In this document: positions 25,712 to 35,420 of the stretch, piece by piece
How the letters are laid out: each line of letters starts with the position of its first letter
Position numbering within the stretch: the stretch's first letter is position 1
Source: PGYR01 sp046290495
GTDB taxonomy: Bacteria > Bacteroidota > Ignavibacteria > Kapaibacteriales > UBA2268
DNA: 64,000 nt
Direction of reading: 5' to 3'
Assembly: GCA_046290495.1 (NCBI GenBank)
Contig: JBKAGT010000005.1
Coordinates: 620,001-684,000 of the forward strand
Notes under the pieces: model-generated
Database searches by the model: none
Seen by the model: only the letters and a program-made list of their open reading frames with translations
Told to the model about the DNA's origin: nothing
Position numbers and translations under genes: made by a program

Positions 25712-27643
25712 CTATCTTCTAAATATATATTTAAAAAGTATATCAACATCTAAAGACATCGTATAGTTGTAAAAATAATAATCATTCAATTCATTTATTA
25801 TTTTTTCGTTTAGTTTTTCAGGCTCACTAATCTGCACTAACCCAATAATACCTATTTTATTGTTAGCAGACAAACTATAACTACTAGGGTACTTTCCTAT
25901 GAATGTCACTTTGCCCAATAACAAATCTACGAATTTATCTGATTTTCCTTTAATTAGTGTAAAAGGTAATCCAATTGTTAACCCTGCTACAGCTATAACA
26001 ATATCTAGAACCCTCTTGAAAATCCTATATCTAAGTAGGTTTAGTTTACTTATCTTACCTTCCGTAGTAGTTCCAGATAAGTTAGTTACAATCTTAGAAG
26101 ACATTAGACTATCATAATCATCAGAAAAATAAACTCTAACTAAATCATTATTTTTTAATCTCATGTATTTAGTACCTTGATTGAACTTGAACTGAGTTTC
26201 ATCTACAACAATTACTTCAGTTATTGACTTATCGTTTATAGTTTTTTGTATGTATTCAGGTTCACCCAAATAAGGTATCTGTTCTTTTCCAGCAGCTTCG
26301 TTATTTATATATCCAATTATCTCACTGTTAGGATCATTAGCTTTTATTTTATCAACTAAAATTTCTGTTGATTCTGTCCAACCGACTATAACTATTTTAT
26401 TCGTATTTCTTAGATTTTTCCTCTTCTCTCTAACATTGTTTATTACTCTCACTAAAGTTGTTAGCACAACTGAGAATGTAATAGTCATCAATAATATTCC
26501 CCTACTAAATGCGAAATCGCGGAAGAAATATGTTAGAAATGTTAGAATCAGAAACGAAGTTAAAAGTCCAAAAAATGATTTACGAATGCTGTGCTTCTGT
26601 TCAAAATATTCACCAGAAAATATCATTGAGAAAAAAGTAATAACACTCAAATATATAAATACTGTAGGGTAAGCATAATCAGGGAATGCAAACATATCCC
26701 CTCGTCTTAACTGAGTTGAAACTAAAAGTGATAGATTAATTATTAGTAAATCTATTATAATGAATAGCACATCTGATTTGTTATTTTTCAAATAAGCAAA
26801 TAATGATCTGAATTTTATTCCAAGTTTAAGAAAAGACAGAAATAGTTTTGATTTACCATAATGTTTTCTTGCAAATATTTCCATAGCTTCGTAAAAGTGT
26901 TTAGTCTCATTGATTGTACTTCTTTTAGCACTCTCACCTTTAAAATGTATGATTGTAGTCTTGGGGTAATAGCTTACCCTATATCCAGACTGTTTAATTC
27001 TAAAACAAAGGTCTAGATCTTCTCCATACATGAAGAATTCTTCATCAAATCCAGAAACATTTGATAATACATCTGACCGAACGAACATAAATGCACCGAT
27101 TAGAGCATCTATATCATTGGTCTCTTCTTCATTTAAGTAGCTTAGGTTATATTTTGCGAATAGTTTCGACTTGGGAAATAGCTTTTGCAAACCAAATAGC
27201 TTACAAAAAGATGCCCAAGGAGTAGGGAACCCTCTTCTACAGGCTGATTGGAATGATTTATCTGGGTTTAAAACTTTACATCCCGATGCCCCAATTTTAG
27301 GATTTTGCTCCATATAATTATACATTACCTCTAGAGTGTCTGACTCGAGTAGTGTATCGGGATTTAAAATTAAAGTATATTTACCTTTAGAAATCTTGAA
27401 ACCCAAATTATTGGCTTTTCCAAAACCTAAGTTATTATGTTGGTAATGATATTGGAGTCTATCTTCTTGATCAGCAAGTTCTGTGAATATTTCTTTTGAG
27501 CCATCTGTGGAGCAATTATCAATAACTATAACTTCATAATCAAGTGATGTATTTGACTTGAAAATAGAATTAATACATTGCGAAAGAAAATCTTTAACAT
27601 TGTAATTGACAATTACTATTGATATATCGCAGTTATAATTCAA
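25712..27643 (-). CDS. GT2 glycosyltransferase fused to a degenerate phosphoglycosyltransferase-like module
   Basis: This 643-residue two-part protein has a complete GT2 domain at residues 1-230 (VIVNYNVKDFLSQCINSIFK, VIDNCSTDGS, LILNPDTLLES, FFMYGEDLDLCFRIKQSG). Residues about 285-400 hold four or five membrane helices. Residues 408-510 form a Rossmann-like CoA-binding-type domain (NKIVIVGWTESTEILVDKI). Residues 535-643 start like a polyprenyl-phosphate sugar transferase (RIFKRVLDIVIAVAGLTIGL). They lack KFRSM and DE-PQ, and keep only altered remnants (VTFIGKYP for SIVGPRP; IGIIGLVQI for GITGWWQI). The transferase half is probably inactive. It lies two genes downstream of the intact paralogue at 28373-29842, with one GT2 gene between them. 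Confidence 0.9.
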   Translation of the reverse strand: MNYNCDISIVIVNYNVKDFLSQCINSIFKSNTSLDYEVIVIDNCSTDGSKEIFTELADQEDRLQYHYQHNNLGFGKANNLGFKISKGKYTLILNPDTLLESDTLEVMYNYMEQNPKIGASGCKVLNPDKSFQSACRRGFPTPWASFCKLFGLQKLFPKSKLFAKYNLSYLNEEETNDIDALIGAFMFVRSDVLSNVSGFDEEFFMYGEDLDLCFRIKQSGYRVSYYPKTTIIHFKGESAKRSTINETKHFYEAMEIFARKHYGKSKLFLSFLKLGIKFRSLFAYLKNNKSDVLFIIIDLLIINLSLLVSTQLRRGDMFAFPDYAYPTVFIYLSVITFFSMIFSGEYFEQKHSIRKSFFGLLTSFLILTFLTYFFRDFAFSRGILLMTITFSVVLTTLVRVINNVREKRKNLRNTNKIVIVGWTESTEILVDKIKANDPNSEIIGYINNEAAGKEQIPYLGEPEYIQKTINDKSITEVIVVDETQFKFNQGTKYMRLKNNDLVRVYFSDDYDSLMSSKIVTNLSGTTTEGKISKLNLLRYRIFKRVLDIVIAVAGLTIGLPFTLIKGKSDKFVDLLLGKVTFIGKYPSSYSLSANNKIGIIGLVQISEPEKLNEKIINELNDYYFYNYTMSLDVDILFKYIFRR

Positions 27644-27657
27644 TTTCTGGAGAGTGG

Positions 27658-28371
27658 TTACTTAGATATTTTTACAATGCCTAACTTCAACTTCCAAACC
27701 ATGAAGATAGCTTCATAAACAATTTTTTTACTCATTTTTGAGACACCTTCTAATCTGTCAACAAATATGATGGGAATCTCTTTAATTTTAGCACCTTTTT
27801 TCCAAAGTCTATATGTCATCTCTATTTGAAAACTGTAACCATTAGATTTCACTTCATCAAAATTAATTTGGGAAAGTGCAGTTGCTCTGAAACATTTGAA
27901 ACCACCAGTAGCATCTTTTACGTCCATTCCAGTAATAATCCTTGTATATAAATTTGCAAAATAGCTAAGCAAAAGCCTTTTCAAAGGCCAATTTACTACA
28001 TTTACACCTTTTATATATCTAGAACCTAATACAAGATCGTAGTTTTCTATTTCTTTTAGGAAGTTAGGAATTTCTTCAGGATTGTGAGAAAAATCAGCAT
28101 CCATTTCCATTATGACATCATATTTGTTTTCCAAAGCATAGGTGAAGCCAGCAAGATAAGCAGTCCCTAAACCCATCTTTCCTTCTCTTTCTAGTATATG
28201 GATTCTGTTATTCTCTGCCATTTTTGCCTTAACCAAATCCCCTGTACCGTCAGGTGAATTGTCATCAACAACTAGTATGTCTATACTACTATGAACAGAA
28301 CAAATCTTATCTATAATTCGGCCAATATTCTTACTTTCGTTATATGTTGGTATTACTACTATTGATTTCAT
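27658..28371 (-). CDS. Polyprenol-phosphate mannosyltransferase-like GT2
   Basis: This 237-residue enzyme resembles dolichol/polyprenol monophosphomannose synthases: VVIPTYNESKNIGRIIDKIC, VVDDNSPDGTGDLV, EREGKMGLGTAYLAGF, VIMEMDADFSHNPEEIP and LGSRYIKGVNVVNWP. There are no C-terminal membrane helices, as in the soluble Ppm1 class. It would charge a polyprenol carrier with mannose or glucose from GDP/UDP-sugar for extracytoplasmic transfer. It sits 1 base after the sugar transferase gene and 14 bases before the fused glycosyltransferase. Confidence 0.92.
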   Translation of the reverse strand: MKSIVVIPTYNESKNIGRIIDKICSVHSSIDILVVDDNSPDGTGDLVKAKMAENNRIHILEREGKMGLGTAYLAGFTYALENKYDVIMEMDADFSHNPEEIPNFLKEIENYDLVLGSRYIKGVNVVNWPLKRLLLSYFANLYTRIITGMDVKDATGGFKCFRATALSQINFDEVKSNGYSFQIEMTYRLWKKGAKIKEIPIIFVDRLEGVSKMSKKIVYEAIFMVWKLKLGIVKISK

Positions 28372-28372
28372 A

Positions 28373-29842
28373 CTATGTTTGTCCGTGTCCTTTAAATACT
28401 AACCAGATCGTTCTAATTATAATTTCAAAATCTAACTTCAATGACATATTCTCAATATAATAAAAATCATCTTTAGTTCTATTTTTTATTTCTTCTAAAC
28501 TCAATTCGTGTGACTCATATTTTATTTGCCACCAACCAGTGATACCTGGTCTTACTTTGTGTCTTCTGTTATAATAGTCCAACTGCTCAGAAAACATTTT
28601 CACAAATTTTGGCTGCTCTGGTCTGGGACCAACTATGCTCATATCACCGATTAAGCAATTCCAGAATTGAGGTACTTCGTCTAAATGAGATTTTCTCAAA
28701 AAGCGACCAAATTTGGTTACACGCTTATCTCCAACTACTGTCCACTTTTGTTCAGCATCTGGTTTTGCTGGTACCATTGATCTAAACTTGTAAATTTTAA
28801 ATTCTTTCCCATTTCTACCTATTCTCGGCTGAGTATAAAATACTCCACCTTTTGATTCCAATGTGATAGCTAATGCTAAAATCAACCATACTGGCAACCC
28901 TATCACCAACACCAAAGCACTGAAAACAATATCAAATATTCTCTTAACAAATCTTTGCCAAGGTTTCATCAGATTCAGATTGACATCTATTAACGGAATA
29001 CCATATAGATTAGTTGTTTTCGATTGTCCAGTGAACAAATGGTAGAGATCCGGCTCTATTTTGACACTAATATTTTTGTCTTTACATATATTAACGATGG
29101 AAAACATTATTGATTTTTGACTCATTTTAGAACCAATAACAACCGCATCGGGTAAGTGTTTTTCAATAATTTTGTTGAATTCAGATATGTCACCTAATAT
29201 TGGTAAATTATTATCACTATTAGACTTGTCATTGTCGGAGCTAATTATACCAACAGGTCTATATCCCCAACTTGGAGATAGTTGCATTTTTCGAGCAATT
29301 TCAGATACTTTATCTGCTCTACCAATAAGTAATGTTTTGAGATTAATTATTTTTCGTTTTCTTAGTGAAAGTTGAATCCGACGAGCTATTGTTCTAAAAA
29401 TTACAACATTGATACTAAGTACTATAAAATACACCAATATCAACATTCTGGGGCTAGGTTGACTAACTGACAATACAACTATTGCTAGCATCAGACATCC
29501 AAACCCGATTAATTTCAGCATCGTAAATATTTCATCAATTGGAGAGCGTTCGTACCAGTTCCTGTACATACCATTGATAGCAAAATACGAAATCCAATAG
29601 ATTAGAGATGCTATTGTTCCATAGAGTAGAATATCCCAATTGTATGTCAAATCAGGTCGTAGCTCACCAAATAGTGTTGATTCATATCTAATGAAATACT
29701 GTATGAAAAAGCTAAATGTAATCGCAAAAATATCTGCTGTAAGTTCTAAATATAGTGGTAAAAACTTATTTTTGAACTTAGTAGAAATAGTTTTACTTAT
29801 AGACTTTTCCTTCATATCTATATTTTCTGTTGCTACACTCAA
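28373..29842 (-). CDS. Initiating polyprenyl-phosphate sugar transferase (WbaP/ExoY-like)
   Basis: This 489-residue membrane enzyme transfers the first sugar-1-phosphate to undecaprenyl phosphate. The N-terminal part has four or five helices (about residues 25-160), followed by a CoA-binding-like domain (about 175-285). The catalytic C-terminal domain is intact: RIFDIVFSALVLVIGLPVW, RIGRNGKEFKIYKFRSM, FLRKSHLDEVPQFWNCLIGD, MSIVGPRPEQP, RPGITGWWQI and DFYYIENMSLKLDFEII. It overlaps the upstream GT2 gene by 4 bases. This is the likely start of exopolysaccharide or O-glycan assembly in the region. Confidence 0.95.
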   Translation of the reverse strand: MSVATENIDMKEKSISKTISTKFKNKFLPLYLELTADIFAITFSFFIQYFIRYESTLFGELRPDLTYNWDILLYGTIASLIYWISYFAINGMYRNWYERSPIDEIFTMLKLIGFGCLMLAIVVLSVSQPSPRMLILVYFIVLSINVVIFRTIARRIQLSLRKRKIINLKTLLIGRADKVSEIARKMQLSPSWGYRPVGIISSDNDKSNSDNNLPILGDISEFNKIIEKHLPDAVVIGSKMSQKSIMFSIVNICKDKNISVKIEPDLYHLFTGQSKTTNLYGIPLIDVNLNLMKPWQRFVKRIFDIVFSALVLVIGLPVWLILALAITLESKGGVFYTQPRIGRNGKEFKIYKFRSMVPAKPDAEQKWTVVGDKRVTKFGRFLRKSHLDEVPQFWNCLIGDMSIVGPRPEQPKFVKMFSEQLDYYNRRHKVRPGITGWWQIKYESHELSLEEIKNRTKDDFYYIENMSLKLDFEIIIRTIWLVFKGHGQT

Positions 29843-30969
29843 TCTAATCCTTTCCTACTCCATATTGCGTTTTGTTCACCTTTGAAATACTGAAATATCC
29901 CTATTATAAAACCAATATTCATTGAAACAAAGAATAGCGGTATTTTAAACGGATTTTTAGATTCATTTTTTTCCATTACTAAGCCAATAAAACTTAAAAT
30001 GAACAGCATTGCTATTATATAAGCTGTAATCAAACCAAATAATGAATTTAACATTGTTAAAGATAAAATGAAAGTAAAAACAAAGAAAACAGAGGAGAAC
30101 CACCTGAGAACTTTGTGTGACCAAAGAAAAAATGCATTCCATCCATATTCAAAAGACAATAAGTCTTTGAATGCAAAAATAGTAGATAATCCTCCGCCTA
30201 CTAATCTTTTTCTTCTTTTGAAATCCTCGAAAAAATTAGATTCACGTACTTCGAGTATAGAGTTTTTTTCGCTGAAGTATACTCGTTTACGTTTTCTAAT
30301 TGAGCTTAAAATCGAATGCAAATCATCACAGTATGTATCTGAACTAATCTTCTCAAATGTATCTTTTTCAATAATATAACCACCCAATGTGTTCACACAA
30401 GAGCTTATATTACTTTCTTTTCTTCTAATAAATGATTCATATTTTTGATATACAGACTCGCCTTCTGTCGAGGTCTCTTCATTTACTTTCATCTCTATTG
30501 GTAGTATTATAACACCGACATCGAGTCCAGAGAACTCATCTACTATCTTTATTAGACTATCGTTTTTCAATCTAAAATCAGCGTCTAAAAACAGCAAGGT
30601 ATCATATTTAGCTTTATCAACTAATTTATTGATTGTAGCGTTTTTACCACCTCTATCAAAATTGAAGGCTTTTACATTTGAATCGTCAATTTGATTTACT
30701 TTCTTAACTGTACTATCATCAGAACCATCAGAACCAACAAGGATTTCAATCTTCAGCTCACCCCTATCTGAATCTAATATCGAGTATATGCATTCTTCTA
30801 TATGCTCTTCTTCATTATATGCAGCAATCAGAATACTTATTTCTTCAATATCCTTTTCCCTTTTAGTGTGTTTTTTCTGAGGTAAAATTAATAGTATTAA
30901 CGGGTAGATGACTAATGGATAAAGAAATAAGATTAATAATACTAAGAGAGCAATTTCGTTAGGAGCCAC
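29839..30969 (-). CDS. Membrane family 2 glycosyltransferase
   Basis: This 376-residue processive-type GT2 has one N-terminal helix (about residues 5-28), then the transferase domain (ISILIAAYNEEEHIEECIYS, ILVGSDGSDDST, DTLLFLDADFRLK with the DAD metal motif, and FKRRKRLVGGG in place of QxxRW). Two or three C-terminal helices follow (WFSSVFFVFTFILSLTMLNS, AYIIAMLFILSFIGLVM, FFVSMNIGFIIGIFQYF). It resembles hyaluronan/cellulose-synthase-like enzymes that extend a polymer while extruding it. It overlaps the sugar transferase gene by 4 bases and follows the Wzi-like gene by 1 base. Confidence 0.9.
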   Translation of the reverse strand: MAPNEIALLVLLILFLYPLVIYPLILLILPQKKHTKREKDIEEISILIAAYNEEEHIEECIYSILDSDRGELKIEILVGSDGSDDSTVKKVNQIDDSNVKAFNFDRGGKNATINKLVDKAKYDTLLFLDADFRLKNDSLIKIVDEFSGLDVGVIILPIEMKVNEETSTEGESVYQKYESFIRRKESNISSCVNTLGGYIIEKDTFEKISSDTYCDDLHSILSSIRKRKRVYFSEKNSILEVRESNFFEDFKRRKRLVGGGLSTIFAFKDLLSFEYGWNAFFLWSHKVLRWFSSVFFVFTFILSLTMLNSLFGLITAYIIAMLFILSFIGLVMEKNESKNPFKIPLFFVSMNIGFIIGIFQYFKGEQNAIWSRKGLD

Positions 30970-30970
30970 T

Positions 30971-32605
30971 TTAGAAATCCTCCAAAGTGAAGATTAGTCT
31001 AAAAAAGTGATTTCTCGAATCATTTGTTTCATAAGAATATAGTAGTCGTGTATTAAAATTTCTGAACAACTCATATCCAATTGAAGCTTGATATATATTC
31101 GTTTGTTCTAAATCACCATCCAAGAACTCCACTATTTCGCTATCTTCAGGTCTTCTGGTTTGCTGAGAACTACCACCAACGTTTTGCACTAGTTCACCAT
31201 CTTCAAATATATTACGTCCATGTCTTTTTCTAATATATCTTATTGTCAAAGGATATTTATCTGCTATCCAATAGTTAGCCATCAGTGATATATAGTCAGA
31301 ATTTGGTTCTATTATAGAACCAAGTAACCCGTTATCTGTAGTATAAGAATTTGCTTGATTGAAATGACTATATGTATAAGGTTCAATTCTAGAATACTCA
31401 GCCCCAATATCAATTGGTGAATCAAATGAATATACTCCTGCTATATTCCAAGCAGTTTTATTACTCCAAAAACCATTGCCAATTTCTTCGATGATAATAT
31501 CATCTAGTAAAAAACTACCTTTCAATTGGAAATTATTGAATGGTCTCAAAGTGAAGTCTAAGCCCATCATCGAATTATCTCTATCACGCAAGGCATGCTC
31601 GACAGATTTTAAAAATGATAGTGGGTTAAGATAAGCTAAATCTATTGACCTATTCGAATATATTACTCCTTCCCATAGTGCAATTTCACCCCAACTAGGT
31701 CTGAAAGCAAATCTATGCATTACAAGAAACTTATCATGTATAGTAGTATTGAAACCTTGTGTTAATAAACTATCTTCCGGTGTAGCAAGTAACGAACCGT
31801 GTGTAAACTTATATTCAAATGTATTAAATTCAGCACCAAGCGTAATAGCGTCGAATGGCTGAGAAGCGTTTGAAATAAAAACATTTTGATTTATCCCAGC
31901 TCCTATATTCCTAATTTCTCTACCTATGGAAGCAAAGAACCAACCATTTTGATAAGTTACGTGGGACTGAGTAAAGTCTAAATCATTCTCAAGGAATGCA
32001 AACTTCACATTATTCCCATAACTACTTTCTCTATCTACTACCAACTGTCTGCTTCCACTTAGAAGCGACCCATTCGTTGCCTGTAGAAAGTATCCAAATG
32101 TGTTAGACAATGTTCCTGACATCCTCGCACCACCTTGCAAAACAAAACTACTTTTTTTGTCATAAGCATTTGAATTTGTACTGAATATCTCTGCTTTTAC
32201 TAATGGCTTAATTTCTAAATTAGAACTACTATCTGAGTATTTATAGAAATACTTATCCTTGTTGCTAAAAATATCATCAAAAAATATATTATCAGTATAT
32301 TGCTCATTTTCAAATACGACAGTATTCTCTTCAGGAATGATGTTGAATTCTCTAAGATAAAATTCAGCTATATTTCTATCTCTTTGTGAAACAGAGTTAT
32401 CATTATAAATTTCATTTAGAATTTTTCTGATTTCTTTTCTCTGCAAAGGTAAATCAGACAAGGAACCATGCTCCATATACCCTTTCGTTTCTGCTCTTAA
32501 CAAGTAATCATATACTGGAGAAGTCAGAGGTACATTCTCAACTTGTGAGAATAAAATCCCAGTAGTTAAACAAAAAAAAGTTATTATTTTAATAAAATTT
32601 ATCAA
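30971..32605 (-). CDS. Wzi-like capsule-assembly outer membrane protein
   Basis: This is a 544-residue protein with a signal peptide (about residues 1-20, ending LFSQ). The N-terminal helical part VPLTSPVYDYLLRAETKGYM ... LPLQRKEIRKIL is the standard opening of Wzi-like proteins in Ignavibacteria/Chlorobi/Kapabacteria. The rest is a large barrel with many aromatic-ended strands (WFFASIGREIRNIGAGINQN, SWGEIALWEGVIYSNRSIDL) ending FFRLIFTLEDF. Wzi binds capsular polymer at the cell surface in E. coli. The location beside a Wza-like exporter supports that role. Its start overlaps the exporter gene by 4 bases. Confidence 0.78.
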   Translation of the reverse strand: MINFIKIITFFCLTTGILFSQVENVPLTSPVYDYLLRAETKGYMEHGSLSDLPLQRKEIRKILNEIYNDNSVSQRDRNIAEFYLREFNIIPEENTVVFENEQYTDNIFFDDIFSNKDKYFYKYSDSSSNLEIKPLVKAEIFSTNSNAYDKKSSFVLQGGARMSGTLSNTFGYFLQATNGSLLSGSRQLVVDRESSYGNNVKFAFLENDLDFTQSHVTYQNGWFFASIGREIRNIGAGINQNVFISNASQPFDAITLGAEFNTFEYKFTHGSLLATPEDSLLTQGFNTTIHDKFLVMHRFAFRPSWGEIALWEGVIYSNRSIDLAYLNPLSFLKSVEHALRDRDNSMMGLDFTLRPFNNFQLKGSFLLDDIIIEEIGNGFWSNKTAWNIAGVYSFDSPIDIGAEYSRIEPYTYSHFNQANSYTTDNGLLGSIIEPNSDYISLMANYWIADKYPLTIRYIRKRHGRNIFEDGELVQNVGGSSQQTRRPEDSEIVEFLDGDLEQTNIYQASIGYELFRNFNTRLLYSYETNDSRNHFFRLIFTLEDF

Positions 32606-34317
32606 TCTCTGTTAACAAAATCTATAACTTGTAATACTAAAAATCCTAGAGTAGCTACTGTACCTGCTATAGCAGCATAAGTAGAGTATTTTGCTTGCTC
32701 AGTTGAAGTTGACAAATCTTCCTCACCAGGAACATATATATAATCACCATCAAAAACTATGGCTTCTTCATCACCTACCCATGCAGTAGTATTTTTCCTT
32801 ATTACAGCAGTCCTATCATAGTCAGCGACTTCTGTGTAACCACCAGTCTTGTTAATATAATATGATACATCTTTACCTTTTTCAAACTCTACGAATCCAG
32901 GATTCTCTACTCTACCAAATACATATACACGGTTAGGTGAAGTAGGAATAACTATTTCATCACCATTGACCAAAGTAACATCATATTTTTTGTTATCTAT
33001 TGCCTTAGCAAAATCAACTGAAACTAGCGGCTCTATTGATCTCATATCTAAAGTATACCTAATAGTATCTTCCATTGACAAGTTACTTTTTCTAAACATT
33101 TTGAAAGCTTCAGTTCTAGATTGGCTTAACTCATCAAACTCATTAGTATTTCTGTAAAGTTTCGCCAATGGTAAATATGCTTCATCAGTCACTCCACCGG
33201 CCATGTCGATTATTTCAGTTAAAGTAGTTTTATTATTCACAATCGGATAAGCACCAGGATTTTGTACAAATCCTTTTATAGTTACTACTCCGTCATCTGA
33301 CTTAGTTTTGTCAAACTTACTGCCTACTACTACAACCGAACCTGGCTTAAGTTCCAGGTCATTTTTCACTATTATCTTATTACCTTTTACTTCTAATTTT
33401 TGCTTATTCTCACCATCGAAGTAGTAAATATTATCTTCATCAGCATTATCATTAAGTCCCAATCCGTAACTAACTAATTCCGATAGTTTATCCCCTCTTT
33501 TGAAAGGTAATGTAATTGGTCTTTGCACCTCACCTTTTACGGATATAGTATAGTATTCAGATTTGTTGAATGGTACAATAACTCTATCACCTTGTCTAAT
33601 GTAAGGATTCAATGATGAATTACCTTCCGTTTTTGATTTTAGTAAATCAACGTTGTCGCTAGTGCCATCTTCATGAATTACTAAGATATTTCTTTTCCAG
33701 TAATCAATTACTTCACCGTGATCTTGAGAATTAGAAAAATTCCTTTTAACTCTCAGTCTTTCTTGAATATAATCATCTTCGCTAGAGTTACTTTTCTGAG
33801 AAACTGGAGTTCTTTTGTTTGCTAGCTGTATTGCATCAGAAACTTTGAAAGTGGAGGGCAAATTAAATACACTCGAGTTCAGTACATTCCCCTCAACTTC
33901 TACGAAACTAAGGTGTGGTCTTTGGAATGAAACAGTAACTACAGCATCATCCTTATATTTCTTAAAACTTTCTTTTATTAATTCTCTAGCTTCAGTCAAT
34001 GTAATTCCATTAACATCAACTAGCCCTCCAGACCTAGGTAAAAACATTCTATTGTCAGGAGATACAACCACTGGAACAGCAGTAGTCACCATAGGGATTG
34101 CTTTAACTAAAAGTACATCACCGGGTCCTAAGTAATAGTTATCAGGATTTACGATGTTGGAAACAGGTAACTGTTCTGATTCAATCATTTTTGAATCCAT
34201 ACCTTTATTATTCTCCAACTCATTTTGAAGTAATAAATTATTCTCACTCATACCTGTTACTTGTGAAAAAGCAACATATGATGATATTAGCATCAAAAAT
34301 ATGATCTTAAATTTCAT
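32602..34317 (-). CDS. Polysaccharide export protein with SLBB domains (Wza-like)
   Basis: This is a 571-residue secreted protein whose signal peptide ends near residue 18 (AFSQ; no lipobox, unlike Wza). A Poly_export domain starts with NYYLGPGDVLLVKAIP. At least four SLBB-type segments follow (SFVEVEGNVLNSSVFNLPS, ISVKGEVQRPITLPFKRGD, VTIKGFVQNPGAYPI, VYVFGRVENPGFVEFEKGKD). A single C-terminal helix (AAIAGTVATLGFLVLQVIDF) would form the outer membrane channel collar as in Wza. It exports the polymer made by the neighbouring transferases. No Wzc kinase or Wzx/Wzy is in the window. It overlaps wecB by 4 bases. Confidence 0.92.
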   Translation of the reverse strand: MKFKIIFLMLISSYVAFSQVTGMSENNLLLQNELENNKGMDSKMIESEQLPVSNIVNPDNYYLGPGDVLLVKAIPMVTTAVPVVVSPDNRMFLPRSGGLVDVNGITLTEARELIKESFKKYKDDAVVTVSFQRPHLSFVEVEGNVLNSSVFNLPSTFKVSDAIQLANKRTPVSQKSNSSEDDYIQERLRVKRNFSNSQDHGEVIDYWKRNILVIHEDGTSDNVDLLKSKTEGNSSLNPYIRQGDRVIVPFNKSEYYTISVKGEVQRPITLPFKRGDKLSELVSYGLGLNDNADEDNIYYFDGENKQKLEVKGNKIIVKNDLELKPGSVVVVGSKFDKTKSDDGVVTIKGFVQNPGAYPIVNNKTTLTEIIDMAGGVTDEAYLPLAKLYRNTNEFDELSQSRTEAFKMFRKSNLSMEDTIRYTLDMRSIEPLVSVDFAKAIDNKKYDVTLVNGDEIVIPTSPNRVYVFGRVENPGFVEFEKGKDVSYYINKTGGYTEVADYDRTAVIRKNTTAWVGDEEAIVFDGDYIYVPGEEDLSTSTEQAKYSTYAAIAGTVATLGFLVLQVIDFVNRD

Positions 34318-35420
34318 TCAGTCTCCGCAAGTATTTTGCTAATTATTTCAGTAATTCTTTCAGCAGCTTTTCCATCCCATAAGTATGGTACGCTTCCTTG
34401 TTTTCTTTCGCCATTTAAATATTTTTCGACAGCCGTTTCTATTTTTTCTTTTTCAGGGTAAACTAACACATTTGTCCCTTCTTCTATTGTACTTGGTCTT
34501 TCCGTAGTTGTTCTTATTGTGATACAGTCTATACCCAGTGCAGTAGTTTCTTCTTGTATTCCACCTGAGTCAGTTAAAACAAAATCACAATTTTTCATGA
34601 GATTTAGAAAATCTAGATAACCCATAGGTCCAGTAACAACTAAATTTTCAATGCTATCTAATTTATCTTGCAATCCAAATTTTTCCAAATTGTTTTTCGT
34701 TCTTGGATGCATAGGTATTACAACGGTTCTTTTCTTAGATATTTGTTCAAATACGTCTAATAAGTCTGATAGTTGCTTTTTGTTATCGACATTTGACGGT
34801 CTATGTACAGTAGATAGAACATATGTTTTACGGTTCAACCCAAGTTTTTCAATGATGTCCGATTGTTCTAACTTTGGTAAAGCAAAGTGCTGAGAATCAA
34901 TCATAGTATTACCAGCAAAGAAAATTCTGTCTTGAGGATAGTTTTCCTTGATTAGATTCTCCTTTCCACTCTTTTCAGTAACGAATGCGTAATTACATAT
35001 TGAATCAGTAACTATTCTATTAATCTCTTCAGGCATTTTTCTATCACCACTTCTCAGTCCAGACTCGACATGAACAACTGGAATATGAAGTTTAACAGCA
35101 GTCAAACTACATGCAACTGTGGAGTTGACATCACCTACTACAATTATCAAATCTGGATTTTCTTCAATCAATACTTTTTCGAACTCAACCATTACTTTTG
35201 CTGTTTGTTCTGCATGTGAGCCAGAACGAATATTCAAAAAGTGTTTTGGGTGAGGCATTTCCAGGTCTTGAAAGAATGCATCGCTCATGTTCTTATCATA
35301 ATGCTGACCAGTATGAACTATGAAATGCTCAATATGTTTGTATTTATCAAATGCTCTGTGAATTGGTGCAACTTTCATAAAATTAGGTCTTGCACCAACT
35401 ACTGATATAACTTTCTTCAT
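34314..35420 (-). CDS. wecB: UDP-N-acetylglucosamine 2-epimerase (non-hydrolysing)
   Basis: This 368-residue enzyme interconverts UDP-GlcNAc and UDP-ManNAc, a precursor for surface glycans. The signatures are VVGARPNFMKVAPIHRAF, HTGQHYDKNMSDAFFQDL, VVGDVNSTVACSLTAVKL, VHVESGLRSGDRKMPEEINR, TVHRPSNVD, MHPRTKNNL, TDSGGIQEETTALG and RTTTERPSTIEEGTN. All expected residues, including the DS-GG-QEE block, are present. It overlaps rfbB by 4 bases and the exporter gene by 4 bases. Confidence 0.96.
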   Translation of the reverse strand: MKKVISVVGARPNFMKVAPIHRAFDKYKHIEHFIVHTGQHYDKNMSDAFFQDLEMPHPKHFLNIRSGSHAEQTAKVMVEFEKVLIEENPDLIIVVGDVNSTVACSLTAVKLHIPVVHVESGLRSGDRKMPEEINRIVTDSICNYAFVTEKSGKENLIKENYPQDRIFFAGNTMIDSQHFALPKLEQSDIIEKLGLNRKTYVLSTVHRPSNVDNKKQLSDLLDVFEQISKKRTVVIPMHPRTKNNLEKFGLQDKLDSIENLVVTGPMGYLDFLNLMKNCDFVLTDSGGIQEETTALGIDCITIRTTTERPSTIEEGTNVLVYPEKEKIETAVEKYLNGERKQGSVPYLWDGKAAERITEIISKILAETE

